64,000 nt of DNA from Anaerostipes sp. MSJ-23 (lineage in GTDB: Bacteria; Bacillota; Clostridia; Lachnospirales; Lachnospiraceae): positions 1-64,000 of the forward strand of contig NZ_JAHLPY010000008.1 in assembly GCF_018918155.1 (NCBI RefSeq). Direction: 5' to 3'. Position numbers and translations under genes: made by a program. This document shows, piece by piece, positions 44,623 to 54,834 of the stretch (position 1 is the first letter of the stretch; every line of letters starts with the position of its first letter). The notes beneath the pieces are model-generated. The model saw only the letters and a program-made list of their open reading frames with translations. It was not told the origin of the DNA and made no database searches.

Positions 44623-47256
44623 ATGAGTCAAAAATTATTATTGATTGATGGAAACAGTATATTAAATAGAGCATTTTACGGATTGCCAGATATGACAAAC
44701 AGCCAGGGACTTCATACAAATGCAGTTCTTGGATTTTTAAATATTATGTTTAAATTTCTGGAAGAAGAACAGCCGACACATCTGGTGGTCGCTTTTGATC
44801 TGAAAGCTCCGACGTTTCGTCATAAAATGTATGCAGAATATAAGGGAACAAGAAAGCCAATGCCAGAAGATTTAAGAGAACAGGTGCCGGTTATTCGAGA
44901 GGTTTTGACTGCAATGGATATTCCATTGATGATGAAGGAAGGATACGAGGCAGATGATCTTCTTGGAACAATGTCTGTTCTTGGAGAAAAGGAAGGATAT
45001 GATGTAACAATTGTTTCTGGAGATAGAGATCTTCTTCAGCTTGCCACAGATAAAGTACAAATCCGGATTCCAAAAACGAATCGTTCTGGAACGATTGTAG
45101 AAGATTATTATGCAAAGGACGTTCTAGAAAAATATGAGGTGACACCGAAAGAATTTATTGATTTGAAAGCATTGATGGGAGACACAGCAGATAATATTCC
45201 GGGGATCCCTGGAATTGGAGAAAAGACAGCGACAAAATTGATCAAGCAGTTTCATAGTATTGAGAATGCACATGATCATATCGAAGAAGTAAAGCCAAAT
45301 CGCGCCAAAAATAATCTGGAAGAGTACTATGATCAGGGAATGATGAGTAAAGAATTGGCAACGATCAAACTAGATTCGCCTGTGAATATTTCGTGGGAAG
45401 AGGCACAAATTCAAAATATTTACACACAGGAAGCTTATCAACTTTTGAAAAAACTGGAATTTAAGTCTATTTTAAAGCGTTTTGATGGAGAAGATACAGA
45501 GGAATTTGTTTTAAAAACAGAAACGATTCGCGATCTTGCGCAAGCAGAAGAGCTCTTTTCAAGTGCTATTAGGAAAGAGGTTGTTGGTCTTTCTATTTAT
45601 AAGGAAGAAATTGGAACGTGGCTGGCTCTTTGTATGGAAGAAAAGAAGGTGTGGATTTTTCCGGCAGAAGGTTTTTTAACGGAAGATTTTCTTATGCAAA
45701 AGGCCGGAATGTTATATCAGCATGTACAAAAAGTTGGAATGATGGAAGTAAAAGAATATTTGGATGAGTTTCAACTTACGGAAGATTGTGGAAGTGTTTT
45801 TGATCTTTCTTTAGCTGCTTATTTAAATAATCCATTAAAAAGTACTTATGAATATGATGACATTGCAAGGGATTATCTTGGTTTGATGATTCCTTCCAGA
45901 AAAGAATTATTGGATAAAAAAACACCAATGGCAGATGAAAATGGGCTGACAGCAGAAGGAGAGAAGATTCTTTCTTATGAGGCCTATGTTTCCATGCAGG
46001 CAATTCATCCACTATCTGAGAAATTAAAAGAGTGGCAGATGGAAGACTTATATCGTAAGATTGAAATCCCAACGATGTTTGCTCTTCATGATATGGAAGT
46101 AAGAGGAATTCATGTTAACCGTTGTGCTTTAAAAGAGTATGGAGACAAGCTTGTTGGAAAAATCGAAGAATTAAAAAGTTCTATTTATAAGGAAGCTGGA
46201 GAAGAATTTAATATCAACTCGCCGAAACAGCTAGGTGTTGTTTTGTTTGAACATATGAAACTAGAGGGCGGAAAGAAAACGAAAACAGGATATTCAACGA
46301 GCGTCGATGTTCTTGAGAAAATTGAACATTTATATCCAATTATTCCAATGATTCTTGAATACAGACAGTTAACGAAATTAAAATCTACTTATGCGGATGG
46401 TCTTGCTAACTTTATTGGAGAGGATCAACGGATTCATGGGAAATTTAATCAGACGATCACAGCGACTGGAAGAATTAGTAGTACAGAGCCAAATCTTCAA
46501 AATATTCCGGTGCGAATGGACCTTGGAAGACAAATTCGAAAGGTTTTTTTGCCGGAGGAAGGATATATTTTCCTCGATGCGGACTATTCTCAGATTGAAC
46601 TTCGGGTCTTGGCACATTTATCTAAGGATGAAAAGCTGTTGCATGCTTATAGAGAAAACCAGGATATTCATACAAGAACAGCATCTGAAGTTTTTGATAT
46701 TCCAATGGATCAAGTCACAGCAATGCAGCGAAGAGATGCAAAGGCCGTTAATTTTGGGATTATTTATGGGCTGAGTGCATTTGGATTAAGTCAAGATCTT
46801 AAAATTACAAGAAAGCAAGCGCAGGAATATATTGATAAATATTTTGCCATGTATCCAAAAGTAAAAGAATTCCTTGATCAAGAAGTAGAAAATGGAAAAA
46901 CAAAAGGATTTGTGACAACGATGTTTCATAGAATTCGTCCGATTCCAGAACTGAAATCAAAAAATTTCATGCAGAGAAATTTTGGAGAACGCGTAGCCAT
47001 GAATTCTCCAATCCAAGGAACAGCAGCAGATATTATTAAAATTGCCATGGTGCGTGTTAATATGAAGTTAAAAGAGAAACGGATGAAGTCAAGACTGCTT
47101 CTCCAGATTCATGATGAACTTTTAATCGAGGCAAGTCTTGATGAACTTGACGAAGTAAAGAAAATTTTAAAAGAAGAAATGATGCATGCAGCCGATCTTG
47201 ATATTCCGTTAAGTATTGATATGAATACGGGAGAAAACTGGTACGAAGCAAAATAG
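44623..47256 (+). CDS. polA: DNA polymerase I
   Basis: It fills gaps and removes primers. The 877 residues have an N-terminal 5-prime nuclease domain (1 to about 290, LLIDGNSILNRAFYG, GDRDLLQL), a middle domain without the acidic residues of the proofreading exonuclease, and a polymerase domain with DADYSQIELRVLAH, the finger helix RRDAKAVNFGIIYG and QIHDELLIE. AAGGGAG precedes the ATG. coaE follows after eight bases. Confidence 0.96.
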   Translation: MSQKLLLIDGNSILNRAFYGLPDMTNSQGLHTNAVLGFLNIMFKFLEEEQPTHLVVAFDLKAPTFRHKMYAEYKGTRKPMPEDLREQVPVIREVLTAMDIPLMMKEGYEADDLLGTMSVLGEKEGYDVTIVSGDRDLLQLATDKVQIRIPKTNRSGTIVEDYYAKDVLEKYEVTPKEFIDLKALMGDTADNIPGIPGIGEKTATKLIKQFHSIENAHDHIEEVKPNRAKNNLEEYYDQGMMSKELATIKLDSPVNISWEEAQIQNIYTQEAYQLLKKLEFKSILKRFDGEDTEEFVLKTETIRDLAQAEELFSSAIRKEVVGLSIYKEEIGTWLALCMEEKKVWIFPAEGFLTEDFLMQKAGMLYQHVQKVGMMEVKEYLDEFQLTEDCGSVFDLSLAAYLNNPLKSTYEYDDIARDYLGLMIPSRKELLDKKTPMADENGLTAEGEKILSYEAYVSMQAIHPLSEKLKEWQMEDLYRKIEIPTMFALHDMEVRGIHVNRCALKEYGDKLVGKIEELKSSIYKEAGEEFNINSPKQLGVVLFEHMKLEGGKKTKTGYSTSVDVLEKIEHLYPIIPMILEYRQLTKLKSTYADGLANFIGEDQRIHGKFNQTITATGRISSTEPNLQNIPVRMDLGRQIRKVFLPEEGYIFLDADYSQIELRVLAHLSKDEKLLHAYRENQDIHTRTASEVFDIPMDQVTAMQRRDAKAVNFGIIYGLSAFGLSQDLKITRKQAQEYIDKYFAMYPKVKEFLDQEVENGKTKGFVTTMFHRIRPIPELKSKNFMQRNFGERVAMNSPIQGTAADIIKIAMVRVNMKLKEKRMKSRLLLQIHDELLIEASLDELDEVKKILKEEMMHAADLDIPLSIDMNTGENWYEAK

Positions 47257-47264
47257 GAGAAAAA

Positions 47265-47849
47265 ATGAAAATTATAGGAATTACCGGAGGTGTAGGCTCT
47301 GGGAAAAGTGAAATTTTAAAAATTTTAAAGGAAGATTATGGAGCTCAGATTTTAATTGCTGATCAAATTGCTCATGAATTGATGAAGCCTGGTGCGATTA
47401 GTTATGATGAAATTGTTGATTTTTTTGGAAGAGATATTTTAAAAGAAGATCAAACGATTGATCGGGAACGTCTTGGAGAGATTGTTTTTCATGATAAAGA
47501 TAAGCTTTTGAAATTAAATAAGATGACACATCATAATGTAGATCAGGAATTAATTCGAAGAATTCATAAAGCGGAACAAGAAAATAAAGCAATGGTCGTA
47601 TGTGAAGCAGCCTTGCTTGTCGGAGCAGAATATGAGAAATTATTTGATCAATTATGGTATATTTATACAAAGGAAGAAGTGCGAAGAGAAAGACTGAAAG
47701 CATCGCGTGGTTACTCCGATGAAAAGATCAGTCAGATGATAAAAAATCAAAAATCTGAAAATGAATTTCGACGTCTGGCAGATCATATGATAGATAATTC
47801 AGGTGATATTGAAGAGACAAAGTGTCAGATAAAATCGATTTTAAAGTAG
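47265..47849 (+). CDS. coaE: Dephospho-CoA kinase
   Basis: The last step of CoA synthesis. The 194 residues have the P-loop GITGGVGSGKSEIL and the DADQIAH-like segment IADQIAHELM. It follows polA closely, the standard polA-coaE order. The beginning of the next long frame overlaps its end, but that gene's real start is 60 bases further on. Confidence 0.95.
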   Translation: MKIIGITGGVGSGKSEILKILKEDYGAQILIADQIAHELMKPGAISYDEIVDFFGRDILKEDQTIDRERLGEIVFHDKDKLLKLNKMTHHNVDQELIRRIHKAEQENKAMVVCEAALLVGAEYEKLFDQLWYIYTKEEVRRERLKASRGYSDEKISQMIKNQKSENEFRRLADHMIDNSGDIEETKCQIKSILK

Positions 47850-47908
47850 ATTCTGTCATATTGATATGCTATACTATAAAGTACGATTTGGGTGAAGGAG
47901 TAGATGAT

Positions 47909-48685
47909 ATGAAATTAACAAGCATTGCAAGCGGCAGTGACGGGAATTGTATTTTTGTTGGTACACAAAAAACAAAGTTTCTTGTAGACTGTGGAATCAG
48001 TGCAAAGAGAGTGGAAGAAGGGCTTAAAGAACTGAATCTTAAAGTCTCGGATTGTGATGGAATTTTAATCACACATGAGCATACGGATCATGTGAAAGGC
48101 CTTGGTGTACTTTCAAGAAGATATGGGCTTCCGGTTTTTGCCACTGGGAAAACAATCGATGCTGTGTTTGCATATAAGAATCTTGGAAAGGTGGATCATG
48201 GATTGTTTCATTCAATTGAAGCAGATCATCCATTCCAAATCGGAGATATTACAATCGAAGCTTCTAAAATCTGGCATGATGCGGCTGACCCGGTTTGTTA
48301 TTCTTTTCGGTCAGGGGATGTGAAAGCATCCATTGCTACAGATTTTGGAGATTATGATGAATATTTGGTTGAAAAACTTTATGGTTCTGATATTTTGTTT
48401 GTAGAAGCAAATCATGATGTGAATATGTTGCAGGTTGGACCGTATCCTTATTATCTTAAGAAAAGAATTCTTGGCAGAAAAGGTCATTTGTCCAATGAGC
48501 GATGTGCACAATTGATTTCTGATATAGCGACAAAAGGAACAAAAAAAGTATATCTTGGACACTTAAGCAAAGAAAATAATTATGAGAAGCTAGCTTATCA
48601 AACGGTAAGAGTTTCTTTACATAATGAAGAACTTCCGCTGGAAGTTGCCAAAAGAGATGCGGTTTCATCTGTGACCAGCATTTAA
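47909..48685 (+). CDS. Metallo-beta-lactamase-fold hydrolase (YycJ/WalJ-like)
   Basis: A 258-residue metallohydrolase with LTSIASGSDGNCIFVG at the start and the metal motif THEHTDHVKGL (H-x-H-x-D-H). This is the pattern of YycJ/WalJ exonuclease-like proteins. AAGGAG lies eight bases before ATG 47909, which replaces the longer frame from 47822. An extended -10 TGCTATACT (47867-47875) may give it its own promoter, though no good -35 is visible. No walRK genes are here. Confidence 0.9.
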   Translation: MKLTSIASGSDGNCIFVGTQKTKFLVDCGISAKRVEEGLKELNLKVSDCDGILITHEHTDHVKGLGVLSRRYGLPVFATGKTIDAVFAYKNLGKVDHGLFHSIEADHPFQIGDITIEASKIWHDAADPVCYSFRSGDVKASIATDFGDYDEYLVEKLYGSDILFVEANHDVNMLQVGPYPYYLKKRILGRKGHLSNERCAQLISDIATKGTKKVYLGHLSKENNYEKLAYQTVRVSLHNEELPLEVAKRDAVSSVTSI

Positions 48686-48711
48686 TTACATTTATAGGAG
48701 GATTTAGAACA

Positions 48712-48984
48712 ATGGATAGAACAGTCATAACAGTGGTAGGTAAAGATGGTGTCGGAATCATCGCAAAAGTATGTAACTACCTAGCAAGCAACAACGTAAA
48801 CATTCTGGATATTTCCCAGACCATCACTGGTGGATTTTTTAATATGATGATGGTAGTGGATCCTCAGAAGTCATCAAAAGACTCAGCAACCATGGCAGAA
48901 GAATTAAAACAGATTGGGGAGGAGATTGGCGTAGCTATTCAGACCCAGAACGAGAAAATCTTTGATATTATGCACAGAATTTAG
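48712..48984 (+). CDS. ACT-domain protein paired with UPF0210
   Basis: A 90-residue single ACT domain (VITVVGKDGVGIIAKVCNYL), a small-molecule-binding fold usually for amino acids. Pairs of this gene with the following UPF0210 gene are widespread in bacteria and archaea. AGGAGG precedes the ATG. It ends 12 bases before the partner. The ligand is unknown. Confidence 0.92.
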   Translation: MDRTVITVVGKDGVGIIAKVCNYLASNNVNILDISQTITGGFFNMMMVVDPQKSSKDSATMAEELKQIGEEIGVAIQTQNEKIFDIMHRI

Positions 48985-48996
48985 GGGAGTACCAGC

Positions 48997-50361
48997 ATGA
49001 TTAATCTAAATGAAGTATTTGAAACAAATAAAATGATCCATGAGATGAATCTTGACGTTCGTACTATTACGATCGGTATCAGTCTTTTAGATTGTGTTGG
49101 AGCAACTCTGGATGAAGTAAAGGAAAATGTTTATAATAAAATTACAACGGTCGCAAAAGATCTTGTACAGACAGGAAAAGATATTGAAAACGAATTTGGA
49201 ATTCCGATTGTTAATAAGAGAATCTCCATTACACCAATTTCTTTAATTGGTGGAAATGTTTGCAAAACACCGGATGATTTTGTAGAACTTGCAAAAACAT
49301 TGGATGCTGCGGCAAAGAAAGTCGGAGTAAACTTCCTTGGAGGATATTCTGCACTGGTAAGTAAGGGAATGACAAAGGCAGATGAACTTTTAATTCGTTC
49401 CATTCCAAAAGCATTAGCGGAGACAGATTTTGTTTGTTCTTCTGTAAATGTTGGATCTACCAAGACAGGAATCAATATGGATGCAGTAAAATTAATTGGT
49501 GAAATTGTAAAAGAGACAGCAGAACTGACAAAAGATAATCAGTGCCTTGGATGTGCAAAATTCGTTGTATTTTGTAATGCACCAGATGATAATCCATTTA
49601 TGGCAGGAGCTTTCCATGGAGTAACAGAAGCGGATGCGATCATCAACGTCGGAGTTAGTGGACCAGGTGTTGTAAAGCGTGCAATCGAAAAAGTTCGTGG
49701 AGAAAATTTTGAAGTTCTTTGTGAAACAATTAAAAAGACAGCATTTAAAGTTACACGTGTTGGACAGCTTGTTGCAAAAGAAGCTTCTAAAAGATTAAAT
49801 ATTCCATTTGGAATCATTGACTTATCTCTTGCACCAACACCAGCAGCAGGAGATAGTGTTGGTGAAATTTTAGAAGAAATCGGTCTGGAATATGCAGGTG
49901 CACCTGGAACAACCGCAGCACTTGCTATGTTAAATGATCAGGTAAAAAAAGGTGGTGTTATGGCATCTTCTTATGTCGGAGGATTAAGCGGTGCATTTAT
50001 TCCAGTTAGTGAAGACCAGAGAATGATCGATGCAGTAAATGCAGGTGCTCTAACACTAGAGAAACTAGAAGCTATGACTTGCGTATGTTCTGTTGGTCTT
50101 GATATGATCGCAATTCCAGGAAAAACAAAGGCAACAACCATTGCAGGCCTGATTGCCGATGAGATGGCTCTTGGAATGATTAATCAAAAGACAACAGCTG
50201 TTCGTGTCATTCCAGCGATTGGAAAAGATGTTGGAGATCAGGTGGAATTCGGTGGATTGTTAGGTTATGCACCAATTATGCCGGTCAATGAATTTTCTTG
50301 TGACGCATTTGTAAATCGTGGTGGAAGAATTCCAGCACCAATTCATAGCTTTAAAAACTAA
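48997..50361 (+). CDS. UPF0210/DUF711 (PFL-like) protein
   Basis: A 454-residue protein of a conserved family of unknown function, sometimes named PFL family because of its distant glycyl-radical-enzyme-like fold. It has no glycyl radical motif. Conserved stretches include [29 protein letters not shown] and [12 protein letters not shown]. It forms one unit with the ACT gene. A role in amino-acid or one-carbon control is only a guess. Confidence 0.92.
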   Translation: MINLNEVFETNKMIHEMNLDVRTITIGISLLDCVGATLDEVKENVYNKITTVAKDLVQTGKDIENEFGIPIVNKRISITPISLIGGNVCKTPDDFVELAKTLDAAAKKVGVNFLGGYSALVSKGMTKADELLIRSIPKALAETDFVCSSVNVGSTKTGINMDAVKLIGEIVKETAELTKDNQCLGCAKFVVFCNAPDDNPFMAGAFHGVTEADAIINVGVSGPGVVKRAIEKVRGENFEVLCETIKKTAFKVTRVGQLVAKEASKRLNIPFGIIDLSLAPTPAAGDSVGEILEEIGLEYAGAPGTTAALAMLNDQVKKGGVMASSYVGGLSGAFIPVSEDQRMIDAVNAGALTLEKLEAMTCVCSVGLDMIAIPGKTKATTIAGLIADEMALGMINQKTTAVRVIPAIGKDVGDQVEFGGLLGYAPIMPVNEFSCDAFVNRGGRIPAPIHSFKN

Positions 50362-50373
50362 CATTTAGAAGAG

Positions 50374-51822
50374 GTGACGATTCTTGGGGTATTAGAACAA
50401 TTACATCCAAAAAAAGTATTTGAATATTTTGAAACACTGTGCCAAATTCCACACGGATCTTATCATTGTAAGGCAATAAGTGATTTTTGTGTTCAGTTTG
50501 CAAAAGATAGAAATTTATCTGTTTACCAAGATGAATTTTATAATGTTGTGATACGAAAAGAGGCTTCTCCTTCCTATGAAAACCGACCAACTTTGATTTT
50601 TCAAGGACATCTTGATATGGTATGCCAAAAAGAACCAGGGTATGAGATTGATTTTGAAACCGAAGGCTTAAGTCTTGAGACGGATGGAGAATGGGTTTGG
50701 GCCAAGGGGACAACTCTTGGCGGAGATGATGGAATTGCGGTTGCCTATGGGCTTGCAATTTTAGATGATGATTCTATCAAACATCCAGCATTAGAAGTTG
50801 TATTTACAACCGAAGAGGAAGTTGGCATGGAAGGAGCTACTGGATTTGATGCTTCTGTGCTAAAGGGAAAATATTTAATTAATGCAGATTCTGAAGACGA
50901 AGGAATTTTACTGTCCGCATGTGCCGGTGGAACGACGATTCAGGCAGAATTTCCTCTGGAATATGAACATAGGCAGCAGCGATTATATGAAGTAAGTATT
51001 TTGGGGCTTCAAGGTGGACATTCTGGAACAGAAATCGACAAAAATCATGGCAATGCTCATAAGATGATGGGACAGATTGTCTCTTCCATGCCAGGAATTT
51101 CAATCAGTCGTTTATGGGGAGCAAAAGAACAAAAGGATAATGCGATTCCATATGAGTGTCATTGTCAGTTTACGGTGGATCGGCCGGAAGAACTTGGAAA
51201 TAAAATTTCCATTATAGAACATGAATGGAAAAAACAATATCAATTATCAGAACCTGATCTTCTTGTTGAGTTTCAGGATCTTGGAATACAGGAAGCAGAT
51301 TTTCTTACAGAAGAAAAAAATGGTCAGATTATTCGATTTTTATCACAGGTGAAGAATGGAATTTATACTATGAGTCGTGATATTGAAGGATTGGTAGAAA
51401 GTTCCTTAAATCTTGGAATTCTTTCCATGGATCAGAAAACAGCAGTTTTTTCTTTTGGAGTTCGAAGCTGTGTGGCAGCGAAAAAAGAAGAGATTGCAGA
51501 AAGTATTCAAAGATTATGTGAAGAAAACCATGGAATTTATCATCGGGCAAATGATTATCCGGCATGGGAGTATCGAGAAAATTCTTTGCTTCGAGATGCT
51601 TTTTGCAGGGCTTACCGAGAACTTTATGGAAAAGAAATCAAGGTAGAAGCTATTCATGCAGGTTTAGAATGTGGAATTTTTGCATCAAAGATACAAGACC
51701 TTGATATTGTATCTTTCGGACCGGATATTTTAGATATTCATACCGTACAGGAACGAATGAATGTATCTTCGGTAAAAAGAACATGGGAACTGCTCTTAAA
51801 GATTATCGAGGAATTTCCATAA
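50374..51822 (+). CDS. pepD: Aminoacyl-histidine dipeptidase (PepD-like, M20 family)
   Basis: A zinc dipeptidase of about 482 residues. The ligands lie in FQGHLDMVCQ, TLGGDDGIAVAYGL (bridging Asp), TTEEEVGMEGA (catalytic Glu pair) and the distal HAGLECG. The start is unclear. GTG 50374 is the only standard codon, but it lies inside the strong AAGAGGTGA site. Spacing and homology to the usual N-terminus would favour the ATT/CTT codons at 50380-50385. It should release amino acids from dipeptides such as carnosine. Confidence 0.9.
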   Translation: MTILGVLEQLHPKKVFEYFETLCQIPHGSYHCKAISDFCVQFAKDRNLSVYQDEFYNVVIRKEASPSYENRPTLIFQGHLDMVCQKEPGYEIDFETEGLSLETDGEWVWAKGTTLGGDDGIAVAYGLAILDDDSIKHPALEVVFTTEEEVGMEGATGFDASVLKGKYLINADSEDEGILLSACAGGTTIQAEFPLEYEHRQQRLYEVSILGLQGGHSGTEIDKNHGNAHKMMGQIVSSMPGISISRLWGAKEQKDNAIPYECHCQFTVDRPEELGNKISIIEHEWKKQYQLSEPDLLVEFQDLGIQEADFLTEEKNGQIIRFLSQVKNGIYTMSRDIEGLVESSLNLGILSMDQKTAVFSFGVRSCVAAKKEEIAESIQRLCEENHGIYHRANDYPAWEYRENSLLRDAFCRAYRELYGKEIKVEAIHAGLECGIFASKIQDLDIVSFGPDILDIHTVQERMNVSSVKRTWELLLKIIEEFP

Positions 51823-51897
51823 AATGAAGATTTTGGCTTTCCATGCCAATTAAAATGCTCAAAGATAAGAAATTGAAAGGAATTAAGATTAGAAACA

Positions 51898-53127
51898 ATG
51901 AGTAGAAACGTATATGATATTTTGCAGGAACGTGGATTTATCGCACAGACAACCCATGAAGAATTAAGAGATCTGTTAGGAAAAGAAAAAGTAACTTTTT
52001 ATATTGGATTTGATGCAACTGCAGATAGTTTGACAGCAGGTCACTTTTTAACTATCATGGCTATGATGCATATGCAAAGAGCAGGACATCGTCCGATTGC
52101 TCTTCTTGGAGGAGGAACAACCATGATCGGTGATCCTTCTGGAAAATCAGATATGAGAAATATGTTAACAAGAGAGACAATCGAGCATAATGCACAGCGT
52201 TTTAAAGAACAGTTATCCCGTTTTATTACATTTGATGATGACAAAGCAATTCTTGCAAACAATGCAGATTGGTTATTAAATTTAAATTATGTAGAATTTC
52301 TTCGTGAAGTAGGTGTTCACTTCTCTGTGAATAAGATGTTGACAGCAGAATGTTATAAACAAAGAATGGAACGAGGACTGACTTTCTTTGAATTCAACTA
52401 TATGTTGATGCAGGGATATGATTTCCTTGAGTTAAATCGTAGATACGGATGTAAACTGGAAATGGGTGGAAATGACCAGTGGTCTAATATTCTTGCAGGA
52501 GCAGACTTGATCCGAAGAAAAGAACAAAAGGAAGCTTTTGGTCTGACATTAACACTTCTTACAAGAAGCGATGGAGTGAAGATGGGAAAAACAATGGCTG
52601 GTGCTGTATGGCTTGATCCAGAAAAAACATCTCCTTATGATTTCTATCAGTATTGGAGAAATATTGAGGATGTCAAAGTAGAAGAATGCTTATCTCTGCT
52701 TACTTTCCTGCCAATGGAAGAAGTTCATAGACTTGGAGCGTTAGAAGGAGCAGAAATTAATAAGGCAAAAGAAGTGCTGGCTTATGAAGTAACAAAAATT
52801 GTTCATGGAGAAGAAGAAGCGAAAAAAGCACAGACAGCTGCAAAGGCAATGTTCGTAAGCGGTGGAGCAAACGAAGATGCGCCTACATTTGAATATGAAA
52901 ATGGAGAACTGGAAGAAGGACTTGATATTTTAACACTCTTAGTGGATTCCAAACTTTGTACAACACGTTCTGATGCGAGAAGAATGGTGCAGCAGGGAGG
53001 TGTCTCTGTAAACGGAGAAAAGGTTACCGATATCAAACAGACTTTTGGAAAAGCAGACTTTGATGATAAAGACCGACTGTTGTTAAAGAAAGGTAAGAAA
53101 AAATTCTGCCAGGTAAAAGAAAAATAA
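51898..53127 (+). CDS. tyrS: Tyrosyl-tRNA synthetase
   Basis: It charges tRNA-Tyr. The 409 residues are full length for the bacterial form. The HIGH-like AGHFLTIM, the tyrosine-binding [15 protein letters not shown], the GGNDQWSNI motif, the KMSKS variant KMGKT and a C-terminal S4 domain ([21 protein letters not shown]) are all present. The 75-base gap upstream is too short for a T-box, which many Firmicute tyrS genes have. The ribosome site is weak. Confidence 0.96.
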   Translation: MSRNVYDILQERGFIAQTTHEELRDLLGKEKVTFYIGFDATADSLTAGHFLTIMAMMHMQRAGHRPIALLGGGTTMIGDPSGKSDMRNMLTRETIEHNAQRFKEQLSRFITFDDDKAILANNADWLLNLNYVEFLREVGVHFSVNKMLTAECYKQRMERGLTFFEFNYMLMQGYDFLELNRRYGCKLEMGGNDQWSNILAGADLIRRKEQKEAFGLTLTLLTRSDGVKMGKTMAGAVWLDPEKTSPYDFYQYWRNIEDVKVEECLSLLTFLPMEEVHRLGALEGAEINKAKEVLAYEVTKIVHGEEEAKKAQTAAKAMFVSGGANEDAPTFEYENGELEEGLDILTLLVDSKLCTTRSDARRMVQQGGVSVNGEKVTDIKQTFGKADFDDKDRLLLKKGKKKFCQVKEK

Positions 53128-53142
53128 ATATCAAACGAAAAG

Positions 53143-53166
53143 TCCCCAAGAATTTGGGGATTTTTT
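53143..53166 (+). terminator. Terminator of tyrS
   Basis: TCCCCAA (53143-53149) pairs with TTGGGGA (53154-53160) around a tetraloop, then six T. Confidence 0.9.
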
Positions 53167-53205
53167 GCTTTTTAGAATAATAAAGAAAAGAAGGAGATGA
53201 GTGGA

Positions 53206-53859
53206 GTGAAACAAACATGTACACGTGGAATGATTTATTTTATAGGACTTGTCGTTTTAGCTCTTGGAATTGTATTAAATACAAAAACATTGTTAGGTGT
53301 CTCTCCGATTATTTCGATACCATATAATATTTGTCAGATTTGGCATCTGAATCTTGGAGAAATTACCTTTCTTTTTTATTGCGTTTGTGTATTGATGGAA
53401 GCCTTGCTTCAAGGGAGACAGTTTAAAGTATATAAATTGCTCCAAATACCAATGAGTCTTGTGACCAGCCTTTTTATTAATTTTTTTGATCAGTATTTAA
53501 ATTTTCTGCCTCAAACATTACCAGAAAAAATTGGAATTTTAATCATTGCCATTTTAGTAACAGGAATCGGTGCAGCAACGATGGTAAATATGCAGCTTGT
53601 CCCCAATCCTGCCGATGCTCTTGCAGCAACAATTGGAGATAAAACAGGAAAAGGAATGGGACTTGGAAAAAATATTTTTGATTTGAGTTGTTTTTGTACT
53701 TCTGGTCTGATTGGATTTTTCTTTACTGATCATCTGATTGGAATTGGAGTGGGAACGATCATTGTTGTAATTTTTACTGGGCGTGTAATTGCAGCTTACA
53801 ATTATTTATTAAAAGTGCCTATGCAAAAGGCTTCCGGACTGATTAGTCAGCCTGTATAA
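53206..53859 (+). CDS. DUF6198-type (YczE/YyaS-like) membrane protein
   Basis: A 217-residue integral membrane protein with about five helices. The motif VPNPADALAATIGDKTGKGMGLGKNIFD is typical for this YczE-like family, whose function is unknown. AAGGAG lies directly against ATG 53197, so the GTG at 53206 with nine-base spacing is preferred. Its end overlaps the convergent AraC gene by 17 bases. Confidence 0.85.
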   Translation: MKQTCTRGMIYFIGLVVLALGIVLNTKTLLGVSPIISIPYNICQIWHLNLGEITFLFYCVCVLMEALLQGRQFKVYKLLQIPMSLVTSLFINFFDQYLNFLPQTLPEKIGILIIAILVTGIGAATMVNMQLVPNPADALAATIGDKTGKGMGLGKNIFDLSCFCTSGLIGFFFTDHLIGIGVGTIIVVIFTGRVIAAYNYLLKVPMQKASGLISQPV

Positions 53860-54688
53860 TAGTTTTCTTTTGGTGACAGATGCGATATTTTCTTGCAGTT
53901 TGTCCTTCTTTTTGATGGAAAATCCTTGAGAAATATAGAGGATCATCAAAGCCAACAGAGCGAGCAATGACTTGGATAGACAAAGAAGTTTCCTTTAGCA
54001 TTTTTTTTGCCTCTTCCATCTTAATAAATAAAATATAATCTTTTAAAGAAGATCCGACTTGTTGTTTAAAAAGGCGAGTCAGATAAGAACGATTTAGTCC
54101 AAGGTAATCAGAAATATCGGTTACCTTGATTTTTTTATCTAAATTTTGAAGGCAATAATGAATGACTTGATCAACATATTCCTCGGTACGGTGAGATTTC
54201 TCGATCCGTTTATTTGGAAAATGGATCACTAAGAAATGAAGGAGTTCGTATAAAACACTATTCATTAAAAGATCCCTGGCAGAGGCATTCGAAGAATAAG
54301 CATGTTCCATTTTTGCATAGATTAAAGAAAATCGATCATTTTTAGAGTAATGAATGATTGGATAATAGGCAAAAGAAGTTCTTTGAAGATAAGAATCAAT
54401 TTTAGCTCCTTGCATACCAATCCATTCATAACTCCATGGATTTTCATGATCAGCCTCGTAATAGACGGTTTCTCCTGGACGAATCAAAAAAGCATCGCCT
54501 TTGCTAAGATGATAAGTCTTTTCATGCAATTTAAAAATTCCTTTCCCTTTTACAATATGATGGATCATATAACTCTTTCTAAGGGCAGGGCCGTAAAAAT
54601 GCCCTGGTTCACAGTCTTCATACCCATTACTGTATACCATGACTTCAATATTAGAATAAAAATTATTGGAATAACTAAATAATTGCAT
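53843..54688 (-). CDS. AraC-family regulator of the decayed sugar locus
   Basis: A 281-residue regulator with an N-terminal cupin sugar-sensing domain (1 to about 150) and two C-terminal helix-turn-helix motifs (ISDYLGLNRSYLTRLFKQ; QVIARSVGFDDPLYFSRIF). GGAGG lies seven bases before ATG 54688; the frame to 54718 is an extension. It is divergent from the PTS gene and is intact, although its likely targets are broken. The family often activates alpha- or beta-galactoside operons. Confidence 0.92.
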   Translation of the reverse strand: MQLFSYSNNFYSNIEVMVYSNGYEDCEPGHFYGPALRKSYMIHHIVKGKGIFKLHEKTYHLSKGDAFLIRPGETVYYEADHENPWSYEWIGMQGAKIDSYLQRTSFAYYPIIHYSKNDRFSLIYAKMEHAYSSNASARDLLMNSVLYELLHFLVIHFPNKRIEKSHRTEEYVDQVIHYCLQNLDKKIKVTDISDYLGLNRSYLTRLFKQQVGSSLKDYILFIKMEEAKKMLKETSLSIQVIARSVGFDDPLYFSRIFHQKEGQTARKYRICHQKKTIIQAD

Positions 54689-54834
54689 TAAAAAATCCTC
54701 CATGTCACATTTCTCCATAGTTATATCACATATTGCTATGGGATGAAAAATAGAAATTTTATATAATATGAAACATAAAGAATATCGATGATTCAGAAAA
54801 CTATGTTGTTAAAATGAAAGAAAGGACTTAAAAA

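Noticed and set aside
51823-51897. T-box leader of tyrS
   Set aside because: The gap is 75 bases, too short for a T-box, and has no terminator hairpin.
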